From contig AP019702.1 in the NCBI GenBank assembly GCA_006739055.1, positions 2,471,388 through 2,535,387 on the forward strand: a DNA stretch of 64,000 bases, read 5' to 3'. Below the pieces are notes generated by a model. The model worked only from the letters and a program-made list of their open reading frames with translations. It searched no databases and had not been told where the DNA came from. Positions within the stretch are counted from its first letter, which is position 1. Each line of letters starts with the position of its first letter. The stretch is from Allostella vacuolata (GTDB taxonomy: Bacteria; Pseudomonadota; Alphaproteobacteria; ATCC43930; Allostellaceae). The position numbers and the translations under genes were made by a program. Positions 25,662-34,507 of this stretch are shown one piece after another.

Positions 25662-26996
25662 TCACTCGGCCGGCACGGCCGCCTGGTCCCGTCGCCGGAA
25701 CAGCAGGAGGGGCACGCCGGCCGCGATCACGGCCAGGCCGATGAGCGCACCGATGCCGGTATAGGCAAGGCTGGCATGGAGCATGAGGAGGCAGGTCAGG
25801 CAGAACAGGATCGGGGTCAGCGGGTAGAAGAGGACGCGGAACGGCAGGACCCGCCCCGGCTCCTTGCGGCGCAGGATCATCAGCGACAGCCCGACCAGGA
25901 ACAGGAAGGACCAGAACACCGGCGCGGTATAGTCGACCATGGCCTGGAAGCCGTTGCGGGTCGCCATGCCGAGGCCGATCAGCGCCAGCGCCACCGCCCC
26001 CTGGAGCATCAGGCCGTTGGCCGGCGTCTGCCCGCGGTCGTTCCACCGTCCCACCCGCGACAGCACGGACAGGTCGCGGGCCATGGCGTAGTAGACGCGG
26101 GCGCCGGTGAAGATGGTGGCGTTCAGGGTCGACAGGGCGGCCGCCACGACGACCAGGCTGAAGGCGAACGCGCCGGCCTCGCTGGTGGTCGCGCGCATCA
26201 GGTCGGCCGCCACCGCCTCGGACCGGCGCAGCCCGTCGAGGCCCAGGATCGACAGCAGGGCGGCGTTGACCAGGACGTAGAGCGCCACCAGGACCGCCGT
26301 GCCGATCAGGAGGACGCGGCTCATGTTGCGCGGGGCGTCCTGCAGCTCCGACGACAGGTACACCGCCTCGCTCCAGCCGCCATAGGTCAGCAGCACGAAG
26401 ATCATCGCCATGCCGAGGGCGGCGGCCGGCTCGGGCGGCGCGGGGGCCGCAGCCGGGCCGGGCTGGCCCAGCAGCCCGACCAGGATGATGGCCAGGACGG
26501 CGGCCAGGGTCAGCGCCGTCAACGCGTTCTGGGCAGTCCTGCTCTGGCGCGTGCCGAGCACGTTGAGGGCCGTCAGCACCACCACCGACAGGCCGGCATA
26601 GATGCCGGGACCGTGGGGACCGAGCGGCAGCACCTGCGCGGCATAGTCGCCGACGACGAAGGCGACCGCGGCGATCGCGCCGGTCTGGATCACCGTGCCC
26701 CGCGCCCAGCCGAACAGGATGGCGACCGGCCTCCCGAGGGCGCGCGACAGGAAATGGTACTCGCCGCCGGCATGGGGATGGGCGGAGGCCAGCTCGGCAT
26801 AGCAGAGTGCCCCGATCAGCGTGACGAAGCCGCCCGCGACCCAGGCGCCGATGAAGGCCAGCTCGCTGTCGACGTTGGCGGCGACGAGCGGCGGCGTCTT
26901 GAAGATGCCGATGCCGACGACGATGCCGACCATGATGGCCACGCCGTCGGCCACGCTCAGGATGGACCGCCGCCTGGGTCCGCCTTTTGCCGCCAT
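25662..26996 (-). CDS. APC-family amino-acid permease
   Basis: 444 residues from the ATG at 26996, which has AAGGGGA upstream; an earlier in-frame ATG adds a non-conserved leader. About twelve hydrophobic spans are seen. TM1 carries the substrate-site motif VGIVVGIGIFKTPP and TM2-3 have the family pattern ALCYAELASAHPHAGGEYHF. A later segment reads YGGWSEAVYLSSELQDAPRNM. The best general match is the LAT/YfnA-like branch for uptake or exchange of amino acids. The specific substrate is not inferable, and neighbouring genes do not suggest one. Confidence 0.87.
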   Translation of the reverse strand: MAAKGGPRRRSILSVADGVAIMVGIVVGIGIFKTPPLVAANVDSELAFIGAWVAGGFVTLIGALCYAELASAHPHAGGEYHFLSRALGRPVAILFGWARGTVIQTGAIAAVAFVVGDYAAQVLPLGPHGPGIYAGLSVVVLTALNVLGTRQSRTAQNALTALTLAAVLAIILVGLLGQPGPAAAPAPPEPAAALGMAMIFVLLTYGGWSEAVYLSSELQDAPRNMSRVLLIGTAVLVALYVLVNAALLSILGLDGLRRSEAVAADLMRATTSEAGAFAFSLVVVAAALSTLNATIFTGARVYYAMARDLSVLSRVGRWNDRGQTPANGLMLQGAVALALIGLGMATRNGFQAMVDYTAPVFWSFLFLVGLSLMILRRKEPGRVLPFRVLFYPLTPILFCLTCLLMLHASLAYTGIGALIGLAVIAAGVPLLLFRRRDQAAVPAE

Positions 26997-27196
26997 CGAC
27001 ACAGGTCCCCTTGGCTTCCCCCGGCACCCGCGGGGGTCCAGGAAGCGTCCCATGGCGGAAGTCGGTTCCCGCATCACGAGGCCGCCGGCCCGGTTTCCAT
27101 GACGCCGGACGGCCTGCCGGCCCGGCTCCCGGAATCAGGAAATAGAGCGGCCGGCCGCAGGTTCCATAGGGCCGGGTGCGGGGCGCGGAAGAGCGG

Positions 27197-28594
27197 TTAT
27201 TTCGCCGTCGAGCGGCCGTTGGCGACGGCGGCGAAGCGCAGCGTCACGCGCAGCCCGGGGGCATTGTCCTCCAGCAGCAGGTCCGCGCCGTGCATCCGGG
27301 CGACCGCCTGGACCAGGCTGAGGCCGAGGCCGTTGCCGGGGGTCGAGCGGCTCTGCTCCAGGCGCACGAAGCGCGCCAGCACGGCCTCGCGGGATTCGGC
27401 CGGGATGCCGGGGCCGGTGTCGGCGACCGTGATCTCGGCCCCCTTGGCCGTCTCGGCGGTGCGCACGGTGACGCTGCCGCCCGAGGGCGTGTACTTGATG
27501 GCGTTGTCGAGCAGGTTGGCGACCGCCTGCGACAGCAGGTGGTGGTCGGCCCGGGCGACGGCCCGGCCCGCATGCTCGACCGAGAGGGCGAGCCCCTTCT
27601 CCTCGGCCAGCGGCTCGTACAGCTCGGCGATCTGGTCGACCAGCGGCGGCAGCTCGGTGCGGGCCATCGACTCGGTCTTGGCGCCGGACTCCGCCTCGGC
27701 GATCGACAGCATCGCGTTGAAGGTGGCGATGATGCGGTCGGCCTCGTCGATCGTCTCCTGGATCGCCTCGCGGTACCGCGCCTCGTCGGGCTTCTCGATC
27801 AGCGTCACCTCGAGGCGCGCGCGCAGGCGGTTGAGGGGGGTGCGCATGTCGTGGGCGACGTTGGCCGTCACCTGGCGCATGCCCGACATCAGCCGTTCGA
27901 TCTGGTCGAGCATCGCGTTGAGGTTCAAGGCGAGCTGGTCGAACTCGTCCCCCTTGCCGGTCACCGGCACCCGCTGCTGCAGGTCGCCCGCGCGGATGCC
28001 GCTGCTGGTGCGGTTGATGGCGTCGACGCGCCGCATCAGGTGCCGGCTGACCCAGTAGCCGCCGGCCAGCCCGAAGGCCAGCGTCAGGGCCAGCGACCAG
28101 GCGATCGCCCCCAGCACGCGCTCGCGGAACTCGCTGCGCTCCTTCATGTCGCGGCCGACCAGCAGGCGGAAGCCGTTCGGCAGGTCGAAGGCCATGGCCA
28201 TGGTCTGGCGGGCCTCCTGGCGGTCGCCGACGCGGACCTTGAGCGGGAACTCCACCAGGCCGCGCCGGTCGCGCAGCTCGGGCGGCCAGGCCGACAGGTT
28301 GCCCGTCACCCGCTCGAAGCGCGGGCCCGCCACCAGGTAGCGCATGTCGTCGGCGCGGTCGCCCTTCGAGCGCTCCTCGATGACCCGGACCAGGCCGACC
28401 ACGCCCCATTGCCGGTACTGCTCGCGCAGCCCGGTCAGCTCGGCCTCGATGATCTGCTCGCTTTCCCGGTCGATCGCGCCGGACGTCGCCCAATAGATGA
28501 AGCCCAGCAGGGTCGCCGACGACGCGACGAAGATCGCGAGATAGGCGAGCGCCAGCCGGAAGGTGGTGGTGCGGAGGGCGTTACGCGGGCTCAC
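27197..28594 (-). CDS. sensor histidine kinase (HAMP, HisKA, HATPase)
   Basis: 465 residues with a GTG start at 28594, overlapping the response-regulator stop by 14 bases. TM1 is at about 13-36, followed by a periplasmic region of ~130 residues and TM2 at about 165-185. HAMP spans about 186-238. The H-box is NVAHDMRTPLNRLRARL (His near 249). The ATPase shows NLLDNAIKYTP, VADTGPGIP and GNGLGLSLV. It is an orthodox EnvZ/CusS-like kinase for the adjacent regulator. The periplasmic domain has no recognised fold. Position at the end of the degP cluster suggests envelope-stress sensing, which is inference. Confidence 0.92.
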   Translation of the reverse strand: MSPRNALRTTTFRLALAYLAIFVASSATLLGFIYWATSGAIDRESEQIIEAELTGLREQYRQWGVVGLVRVIEERSKGDRADDMRYLVAGPRFERVTGNLSAWPPELRDRRGLVEFPLKVRVGDRQEARQTMAMAFDLPNGFRLLVGRDMKERSEFRERVLGAIAWSLALTLAFGLAGGYWVSRHLMRRVDAINRTSSGIRAGDLQQRVPVTGKGDEFDQLALNLNAMLDQIERLMSGMRQVTANVAHDMRTPLNRLRARLEVTLIEKPDEARYREAIQETIDEADRIIATFNAMLSIAEAESGAKTESMARTELPPLVDQIAELYEPLAEEKGLALSVEHAGRAVARADHHLLSQAVANLLDNAIKYTPSGGSVTVRTAETAKGAEITVADTGPGIPAESREAVLARFVRLEQSRSTPGNGLGLSLVQAVARMHGADLLLEDNAPGLRVTLRFAAVANGRSTAK

Positions 28595-29303
28595 GCAGGC
28601 AGTATCCGGCGCCGCGCACCGTGTGCAGCAGGGGCTTGTCGAACCCCCGGTCGATCTTCTGGCGCAGCCGGCTCACATGCACGTCGATGACGTTGGTCTG
28701 CGGGTCGAAGTGATAGTCCCAGACCTTCTCGAGCAGCATGGTCCGCGTCACCACCTGGCCGGCATGGCGCATCAGGCATTCGAGCAGGCGGAACTCGCGC
28801 GGCAGCAGGTCGATGGCCTGGCCGCGGCGGCGCACCGCGCGGCCGAGCAGGTCCATCTCCAGGTCGCCCACGGCGAGGCGCGTGGTCGGCTGGCCGGTAT
28901 GGCCGCGGCGCAGCACCGCCTCCAGCCGGGCCAGCAGTTCCGCGAAGGCGTAGGGCTTGGCCAGGTAGTCGTCGCCGCCGGCCTTCAGCCCCTTCACCCG
29001 GTCGTCGACCTCGCCCATTGCCGACAGGATCAGCACCGGCATGTTCCGGCCCTGCTGCCGCAGCGTCTCGACGATCGTCAGTCCGTCCATGCCGGGAAGC
29101 ATGCGGTCGACGACCAGCGCGTCGTAGGGCTGGGTGGAGGCCAGGAACAGGCCGTCCGGGCCGGTCGCCGCATGGTCGACGACGTAGCCCGACTCCTCCA
29201 GTCCCTTGACCAGATAGGCAGCCGCTTCGCGGTCGTCCTCGATGACCAGGATCTTCATGCCCAGGCTGGGGTTGGTGCGGGTGGCAGTGGCGGTGGCGAC
29301 CAT
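28581..29303 (-). CDS. OmpR/PhoB-family response regulator
   Basis: Up to 240 residues. The start at 29303 gives a 15-residue Thr/Ala leader before MKILVIEDDREAAAYL; the ATG at 29258 is an equally good candidate. The receiver has phospho-Asp in LVVDRMLPGMDG and Lys in LAKPYAF. The C-terminal winged helix has LLPREFRLLECLMRHAGQVV, then TNVIDVHVSRLRQKID and VRGAGYCL, typical of OmpR DNA-binding domains. It forms a translationally coupled pair with the kinase downstream. Candidate targets include the degP gene 406 bases upstream on the same strand. Confidence 0.93.
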   Translation of the reverse strand: MVATATATRTNPSLGMKILVIEDDREAAAYLVKGLEESGYVVDHAATGPDGLFLASTQPYDALVVDRMLPGMDGLTIVETLRQQGRNMPVLILSAMGEVDDRVKGLKAGGDDYLAKPYAFAELLARLEAVLRRGHTGQPTTRLAVGDLEMDLLGRAVRRRGQAIDLLPREFRLLECLMRHAGQVVTRTMLLEKVWDYHFDPQTNVIDVHVSRLRQKIDRGFDKPLLHTVRGAGYCLREPA

Positions 29304-29375
29304 AGCGCAGTTCCCCGTCTTTCTCTGATTCCAAACTGTTGCGGCTGCCAGGCCGGCCCGGATGGGGCTGCCCGG

Positions 29376-29579
29376 TCAGCCGGCGGAATGCGGCCGGTCG
29401 GGCGCGTCCCGGACCTCGCTGGCGACGCCCTCGATCAACGGGCCGCGGGCGAGCTCGCGCTCGGGTCGGCGGAACATCCGGCCGAACACGGCGAGCGTCG
29501 CGAAGACGAAGATCATCGAGATGGCGAACAGGGACGCGATCACGATGAGCGGCATCAGGTGGCGGAGGAGAAGGGGCAT
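29376..29579 (-). CDS. small single-span membrane protein between degP and the two-component genes
   Basis: 67 residues from the ATG at 29579 (MPLLLRHLMPLIVIASL); a GTG at 29597 would add six. One strong transmembrane segment (about 8-33) is followed by a short basic stretch and a charged tail (RRPERELARGPLIEG). I do not recognise a family. The reading frame, hydrophobic pattern and position in a same-strand row (degP, this gene, regulator, kinase) argue that it is real. It could be a small regulator of the kinase or of the protease. Confidence 0.6.
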   Translation of the reverse strand: MPLLLRHLMPLIVIASLFAISMIFVFATLAVFGRMFRRPERELARGPLIEGVASEVRDAPDRPHSAG

Positions 29580-29639
29580 CGAAGGACCTGCGAGCACAGG
29601 GGGGGTGCGCCGGGCCGGCTGGCCGGCGGGATGGAAGCG

Positions 29640-29677
29640 GCCGGCACCCGCCCCCGGGGGAAGGGGCGGGTGCCGGC
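29640..29677. terminator. strong inverted repeat downstream of degP
   Basis: A perfect 15-bp stem (29640-29654 with 29663-29677) and 8-base loop lie 32 bases beyond the degP stop. No T-run follows on the minus strand. It may attenuate rather than stop read-through into the small membrane gene. Confidence 0.55.
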
Positions 29678-29689
29678 GTCGCCGCTACT

Positions 29690-29713
29690 GCCGATCAGGA
29701 TGGGCCGATCAGG
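29690..29713. repeat. 14-bp-period direct repeat across the degP stop codon
   Basis: GCCGATCAGG occurs at 29690-29699 and 29704-29713. The second copy contains the degP stop (29709-29711). Confidence 0.85.
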
Positions 29714-31247
29714 CCTGGCCGAGCGGCAAGGCGACGAAGCGTTCGGTACCCTGCCGGTTCAGCAGCAGCAGGATGCTCTTGCGGCGCTCGCCCTGGGCGG
29801 CGGTGACGCGCTCGGCCACCTCGTCCGGGTTGGTGACGCTGCGGCCGCCGATCTTGACGATCACGTCGCCTGCCCGGATGCCCTTGTCGGCCGCCGCGCT
29901 GTCCGGCGACACCGAGGCGACGAGCACGCCCTTGACCGAGGCCGGGATGCCGTGCTCGCGCCGGGCGTCCCGGTCGATCGGGGCGAGCGCCAGGCCGAGC
30001 TTGCCGGACTGCTCGTCGGCCGGCTCGTTGTCGGCTGCCGCCGCCTTGTCGGCCTCGAGCTTGGCGATGCTGGCGGTCAGGCGGGTCTCCCGTCCGTCGC
30101 GCCACACCAGCACCTCGGCCCGGCTGCCGGCCGCGGTCGCCGCCACCGCCTGGGTCAGGTCGCGCACCCGGTCGACGGTCCGGCCGTTGAAGCCGACGAT
30201 CACGTCGCCCTGGCGGACGCCGGCGCGGATGGCCGGGCTGTCGCCCTGCACGCTCGTCACCAGGGCGCCGCGCGGCCGGTCGAGGTTGACGCTGTCGGCG
30301 ATGTCCGGGGTCACCGGCTGGATCTGCACGCCGAGCCAGCCGCGCTCGACCCGGCCCGTCGCCTTCAGCTGGTCGATGACCGGCTTGGCCAGGTTGGACG
30401 GGACCGCGAAGCCGATCCCGACGCTGCCGCCGTTGGGCGAGTAGATGGCCGTGTTGATGCCGATCACCTCGCCCGCCAGGTTGAAGGTCGGCCCGCCGGA
30501 ATTGCCGCGGTTGATGGAGGCGTCGATCTGCAGGTAGTCGTCGAAGGGGCCGGACTGCAGGTCGCGGCCGCGCGCCGACAGCACGCCCACCGTCACCGTG
30601 CCGCCGAGGCCGAAGGGGTTGCCGACCGCGACCACCCATTCGCCGACCCGGGCCCGGGAGGAATCGCCGAAGGCGACGTAGGGCAGGGGCCGGCCGGCAT
30701 CGACCTTGAGCACCGCCAGGTCGGTCTTGGGGTCACGGCCGACCAGCTTGGCCTTCAGCTCGGTGCCGTCCTGCATCGTGACGGTGATCTCGTCGGCGTC
30801 CTCGATGACGTGGTTGTTGGTGACGATGAAGCCCGACGCGTCGACGACGAAGCCGGAGCCTGCGGCCCGCGCCCGGCGCGGCGGCGCGCCCGGACCCTGG
30901 CCCTGGCGGCCGGGGCCCTGCTCGAAGTAGCGGCGGAAGAACTCGTTGAAGGGCGACCCCTCGGGGAACTGCGGCAGCCCCATCTCGGGCCCGCTGCGGC
31001 GCATGGCGCGCTCGGTCGAGACGTTGACGACGGCCGGGGACACCCGGTCGGACAGGTCGGCGAAGTTCGGCAGCATCGCCGCCAGCCCGGCCGGGGCCGT
31101 GACCGGGGCCGGCGTCTGCGCGGTCGCGAAGGGAATGATGGTGGCGGCGCCGGCCGCGGCCAGGGCGACGGCGAAGGCCGGGGCGGCGGCGGCGCGGGAG
31201 AGGCGGCGCAGGGTCTGTCCGCGCGACAGCGGAACGATCGAGGACAT
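29709..31247 (-). CDS. degP: periplasmic Do-like serine endoprotease (DegP/DegQ family)
   Basis: 512 residues with GGAGGTTAACC before the ATG. An N-terminal export signal ends near ATAQTPAP. The trypsin-like domain has the His in VTNNHVIEDAD, the Asp in TDLAVLKVD and the Ser in NRGNSGGPTF. Two PDZ domains follow (about 290-380 and 410-500, with GVRQGDVIVGFNGR and GIRAGDVIVKIGGR). A flexible Pro/Gly/Arg segment sits near residue 120. Family members degrade or refold damaged envelope proteins. Its position ahead of a two-component system suggests joint envelope-stress control. It is divergent from the enoyl-CoA hydratase gene. Confidence 0.94.
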   Translation of the reverse strand: MSSIVPLSRGQTLRRLSRAAAAPAFAVALAAAGAATIIPFATAQTPAPVTAPAGLAAMLPNFADLSDRVSPAVVNVSTERAMRRSGPEMGLPQFPEGSPFNEFFRRYFEQGPGRQGQGPGAPPRRARAAGSGFVVDASGFIVTNNHVIEDADEITVTMQDGTELKAKLVGRDPKTDLAVLKVDAGRPLPYVAFGDSSRARVGEWVVAVGNPFGLGGTVTVGVLSARGRDLQSGPFDDYLQIDASINRGNSGGPTFNLAGEVIGINTAIYSPNGGSVGIGFAVPSNLAKPVIDQLKATGRVERGWLGVQIQPVTPDIADSVNLDRPRGALVTSVQGDSPAIRAGVRQGDVIVGFNGRTVDRVRDLTQAVAATAAGSRAEVLVWRDGRETRLTASIAKLEADKAAAADNEPADEQSGKLGLALAPIDRDARREHGIPASVKGVLVASVSPDSAAADKGIRAGDVIVKIGGRSVTNPDEVAERVTAAQGERRKSILLLLNRQGTERFVALPLGQA

Positions 31248-31393
31248 GCTGGTTAACCTCCGGTTGCCGAAAGCTCTATCGGTGACGGGGAATGTGGGCC
31301 CCGCCGGCTTTCAGCGTGCTTAAGGGCGGGTTAATTCGCTGTCATCCGGCATGGCATTGGCGGGGCGGCCGAACCCTGCTACCGAATCGGCCC

Positions 31394-32188
31394 ATGGAAC
31401 CTTCCGTCCTGCTGTCCGTCGCCGACGCCGTGGCCGAGGTGACGCTGAACCGACCGTCCGTCCTCAATGCCCTCGACGAGGCCATGGCGGCCACCCTGGT
31501 CGATGTCCTGGACCGGGTCGAGCATGATCCGGCCGTGCGCGTGGTCGTCCTCAAGGGGGCCGGCGCCGGCTTCATGGCGGGCGGCGACGTCAAGCTGTTC
31601 GCCGGCATGGCGGGTCGGCCCGCGGAAGAGCGCCGGCGGCGGCTGAACGCGCTGATCCATGCCTTCCATCCGGCGATCGTCGCGCTGCGGCGGATGCCGC
31701 AGCCGGTCGTCGCCTCGGTCCATGGCGTCGCCGCCGGGGCGGGGATGAGCCTGATGGCGGCGGCCGACCTGGCGATCGCGGCCGCCTCCACCAGCTTCAC
31801 GCTCGCCTATGCCCGGATCGGCGTCAGCCCGGACGGGGGCTCGACCTATTTCCTGCCGCGCCTCGTCGGCCAGCGTCGGGCGATGGAGCTGGCCTTGCTG
31901 CCCGACCGCTTCGACGCCGCCCGCGCCGAGGCGATCGGCCTCGTCAACCGGGTCGTGCCCGACGAGCGGCTGGCCGAGGAGACGCGGGCGATCGCCCTGC
32001 GCCTGGCGGCCGGCCCGCGCGGCGCCTTCGCCAACACCAAGCGCCTGATGCACCAGTCGCTCGACACCGGCTTTGAGGCGCAGCTGCTGGCGGAGCAGGA
32101 GAGCTTCGCCAGCCTGTCGGCGACGGACGACTTCGCCGAGGGCGTCACCGCCTTCGCCGAGAAGCGCCCGCCGCGGTTCCGGCCGTGA
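31394..32188 (+). CDS. enoyl-CoA hydratase/isomerase family protein
   Basis: 264 residues from the ATG at 31394 (MEPSVLLSVADAVAEVTLNR); an earlier in-frame start adds 34 unrelated residues. Crotonase-fold landmarks are LNRPSVLNALDEAM, the oxyanion-hole segment GAGAGFMAGGDVKLFAGM, and VHGVAAGAGMSLMAAADLAIA. ARIGVSPDGGSTYFLPRLVG is the position of the second catalytic residue. That region reads SPDGGST, close to the PaaG-type isomerases (PDGG), whereas hydratases usually have PELG or PGAGGT. An isomerase or 2-(1,2-epoxyphenyl)acetyl-CoA isomerase-like role is therefore quite possible. It is convergent with glpK. Confidence 0.88.
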   Translation: MEPSVLLSVADAVAEVTLNRPSVLNALDEAMAATLVDVLDRVEHDPAVRVVVLKGAGAGFMAGGDVKLFAGMAGRPAEERRRRLNALIHAFHPAIVALRRMPQPVVASVHGVAAGAGMSLMAAADLAIAAASTSFTLAYARIGVSPDGGSTYFLPRLVGQRRAMELALLPDRFDAARAEAIGLVNRVVPDERLAEETRAIALRLAAGPRGAFANTKRLMHQSLDTGFEAQLLAEQESFASLSATDDFAEGVTAFAEKRPPRFRP

Positions 32189-32198
32189 CGGGGGAATC

Positions 32199-33686
32199 CT
32201 AAACCTTGGTGCGCACCCGGGAGACCGCGTCCTTCCATCCGGCATAGCGGCGCTCGCGCTCCGGCTCGGCCATGGTGGGCGCATAGCGGCGGTCGAGGCG
32301 CCAGAAGCGGTCGAGTGCGTCCAGGCCGGGGATCAGCCCGGCGGTGATGCCGGCGAGTGCCGCGGCACCCAGCGCCGTCGTCTCGGTGACGACCGGCCGC
32401 TCGACCGGCACCGCCAGGGTATCGGCCAGGAACTGCATGGCCCAGTCGTTGACGGTCATGCCGCCGTCGACGCGCAGGTTGGTCGGCGGGGCGGCGCCGT
32501 CGGCGGTCATCGCCTCCAGCAGGTCGCGGGTCTGGAAGCACACCGCCTCCAGCGCGGCGCGGACGATGTCGGCGATGCCGGTGTCGCGGGTGAGGCCGAG
32601 GATGGCGCCGCGCGCGTCGGCGTCCCAGTAGGGCGCGCCCAGGCCGGTGAAGGCCGGCACCAGGTAGACGCTGCGGTCGGCGGCGGCCGCCTGGGCCAGC
32701 TGGTCGGTCTGGCCGGCGCTGGCGATCAGGCGCAGCCCGTCGCGCAGCCACTGCACGGTGGCGCCGGCGACGAAGATGCTGCCCTCCAGCGCATAGGTGG
32801 CCCGGCCGTCCATGCGGTAGGCGATGGTGGTGAGCAGCCGGTTGCTGGACGCGACCGGCCGGTCGCCGGTGTTGAGCAGCATGAAGCAGCCCGTGCCGTA
32901 GGTGCTCTTGATCATGCCGGGCCGGACGCAGGCCTGGCCGATCGTCGCCGCCTGCTGGTCGCCGGCGATGCCGCGCACGGCGATCGCCCCGCCGAACAGG
33001 GTGGGGTCGGTGGTGCCGAACTCGGCCGCGCAGTCGCGCACCTCCGGCAGCACGGCGCGCGGCACCCCGAACAGGGCCAGCAGGTCGTCGTCCCATTGCT
33101 GGCGGTGGATGTCGAACAGCATGGTGCGGGCGGCGTTGGTGGCGTCGGTCGCGTGCACCCGTCCGCCGGTCAGCCGCCACAGCAGGAACGAATCGACCGT
33201 GCCGAAGGCGATCTCGCCGCGCTCGGCCCGCTGCCGCAGGCCGTCGTCCCGGTCGAGCAGCCAGGCGATCTTGGTGGCCGAGAAATAGGGGTCGAGCAGC
33301 AGCCCGGTGCGGGCCTGGATCATCGGCTCGGCCCCGTCCGCGGCCAGGGCCGCGCAGCGCTCGGCGGTGCGGCGGTCCTGCCAGACGATGGCCGGGGCGA
33401 CCGGCCGCCCGGTGGCGCGGTCCCACAGCACGGCCGTCTCGCGCTGGTTGGTGATGCCGATGCCGGCGATGTCGCGGGCGGTGAGGCCGGCGCGGTCGAG
33501 CGCGTCCCAGCTGACCGACAGCGTCGACCGCCAGATCTCCTCGGCATCGTGCTCGACCCAGCCGGCGGCGGGATAATGCTGCGTCAGGTCCTCCTGGGCG
33601 CGCGCGCGCTCGTGGCCCTGGGCGTCGAAGACGATCGCGCGGGTGCTCGAGGTGCCCTGGTCGATGGCCAGGATATGGTCGCTCAT
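32199..33686 (-). CDS. glpK: glycerol kinase
   Basis: 495 residues, with GGAGGGAACG before the ATG. FGGY-kinase signatures are [17 protein letters not shown] at the N-terminus, [48 protein letters not shown] and AALAGITAG. Length and motif order match GlpK, which makes sn-glycerol-3-phosphate from glycerol and ATP in the cytoplasm. No glpF, glpD or glpR neighbour is in the window, so it is an isolated gene. The stop is only 10 bases from that of the convergent enoyl-CoA hydratase gene. Confidence 0.96.
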   Translation of the reverse strand: MSDHILAIDQGTSSTRAIVFDAQGHERARAQEDLTQHYPAAGWVEHDAEEIWRSTLSVSWDALDRAGLTARDIAGIGITNQRETAVLWDRATGRPVAPAIVWQDRRTAERCAALAADGAEPMIQARTGLLLDPYFSATKIAWLLDRDDGLRQRAERGEIAFGTVDSFLLWRLTGGRVHATDATNAARTMLFDIHRQQWDDDLLALFGVPRAVLPEVRDCAAEFGTTDPTLFGGAIAVRGIAGDQQAATIGQACVRPGMIKSTYGTGCFMLLNTGDRPVASSNRLLTTIAYRMDGRATYALEGSIFVAGATVQWLRDGLRLIASAGQTDQLAQAAAADRSVYLVPAFTGLGAPYWDADARGAILGLTRDTGIADIVRAALEAVCFQTRDLLEAMTADGAAPPTNLRVDGGMTVNDWAMQFLADTLAVPVERPVVTETTALGAAALAGITAGLIPGLDALDRFWRLDRRYAPTMAEPERERRYAGWKDAVSRVRTKV

Positions 33687-33835
33687 CGTATCGTTCCCTC
33701 CGCGCCCGGGTTGCGGGCGGATCCTGGCTGCGCCGGCAGCGGCAGGTCAACTGCCGGGCTGCGCTGCCGGTCGCGGGTCGGAACGCAATCGGCTATGGTG
33801 CGTTGGCGACCGGAATAACGAACTGGAGAAGGCCG

Positions 33836-34303
33836 ATGCGGCGAACCATGATGCAAGCAACCCTGATCGCCGGGTCGCTGGCGCTCGGACTGGGTTGGGC
33901 AGGCGCTGCCTCGGCCCAGCAGGTGATCGTCGATCCGCAGCAGATCGCCCAATGCCTGTGCCTGGAGCAGACGCTGGCCCAGCGGGGCAGCGAGATGAAT
34001 GCCCGCCGCGCCGCCTATGACCAGCGCACGGCCGAACTCGACCAGCTCGACCAGCGGATCGCCCGCGATCGCAGCATGGTCAACGAGGGCGACCCGGTGC
34101 AGGTCGCGCGCTTCCGCGACATGATCGACCAGCGCGACCGGATCGCGGCCGACCTGGATCGCGGCATCATCGGCGACCTGCAGGTCGCGGTCGGCCGCTA
34201 CAACGAGACCGTCGCCCAGCATCGCGGCCTGTGCGGCAACCGGTTCTACGAGCAGAACATCCTCGAGCGGGTCCGCATGACGCTGGTCTGCCCGCGCGGT
34301 TGA
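33836..34303 (+). CDS. small secreted protein with coiled-coil core and cysteine pairs, function unknown
   Basis: 155 residues from an ATG preceded by GGAGAAGG. A Sec signal peptide (about 1-27, cleavage near ASAQQ) leads into a mature protein. It has CLCLEQT near its N-terminus, a central Arg/Asp/Gln-rich helical stretch with heptad spacing (RRAAYDQRTAELDQLDQRI), and two more cysteines near the C-terminus (HRGLCGN and TLVCPRG). The four cysteines could form two periplasmic disulfides. I do not recognise a family. Its periplasmic location matches the envelope M23 peptidase encoded convergently downstream, but no functional link is shown. Confidence 0.75.
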   Translation: MRRTMMQATLIAGSLALGLGWAGAASAQQVIVDPQQIAQCLCLEQTLAQRGSEMNARRAAYDQRTAELDQLDQRIARDRSMVNEGDPVQVARFRDMIDQRDRIAADLDRGIIGDLQVAVGRYNETVAQHRGLCGNRFYEQNILERVRMTLVCPRG

Positions 34304-34349
34304 CCGGCCTTTCGTCTCAACAGAACGCGGCGCTGCCCATCGGTCGCAG

Positions 34350-34450
34350 CGTCTCTCGACCCCGCTCGGGATGAGGCGCTTCTTCATTGGCAGAAGCGCT
34401 CGTGGAGCAAAGGAAATCTCCTCACCCCGAGCGAAGTCGAGGGGCGCTCC
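34350..34450. repeat. REP-like intergenic palindromic element
   Basis: A left part CTCGACCCCGCTCGGGATGA and a right part CCCCGAGCGAAGTCGAGGGG are in inverted orientation about 60 bases apart, in a 194-base gap between convergent genes. The right part recurs almost exactly at 50563-50582. No gene is seen here. Confidence 0.6.
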
Positions 34451-34477
34451 GGCCGGTGGCCAGCGCCGGGCCCGACC

Positions 34478-34507
34478 CTGGCTACCGGACCCCCTGGCTA
34501 CCGGACC
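34478..34507. repeat. 16-bp-period direct repeat across the M23 peptidase stop codon
   Basis: CTGGCTACCGGACC occurs at 34478 and 34494. The 34494 copy contains the TAG stop (34498-34500) of the minus-strand peptidase gene, and the 34478 copy lies just downstream of it. Confidence 0.85.
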
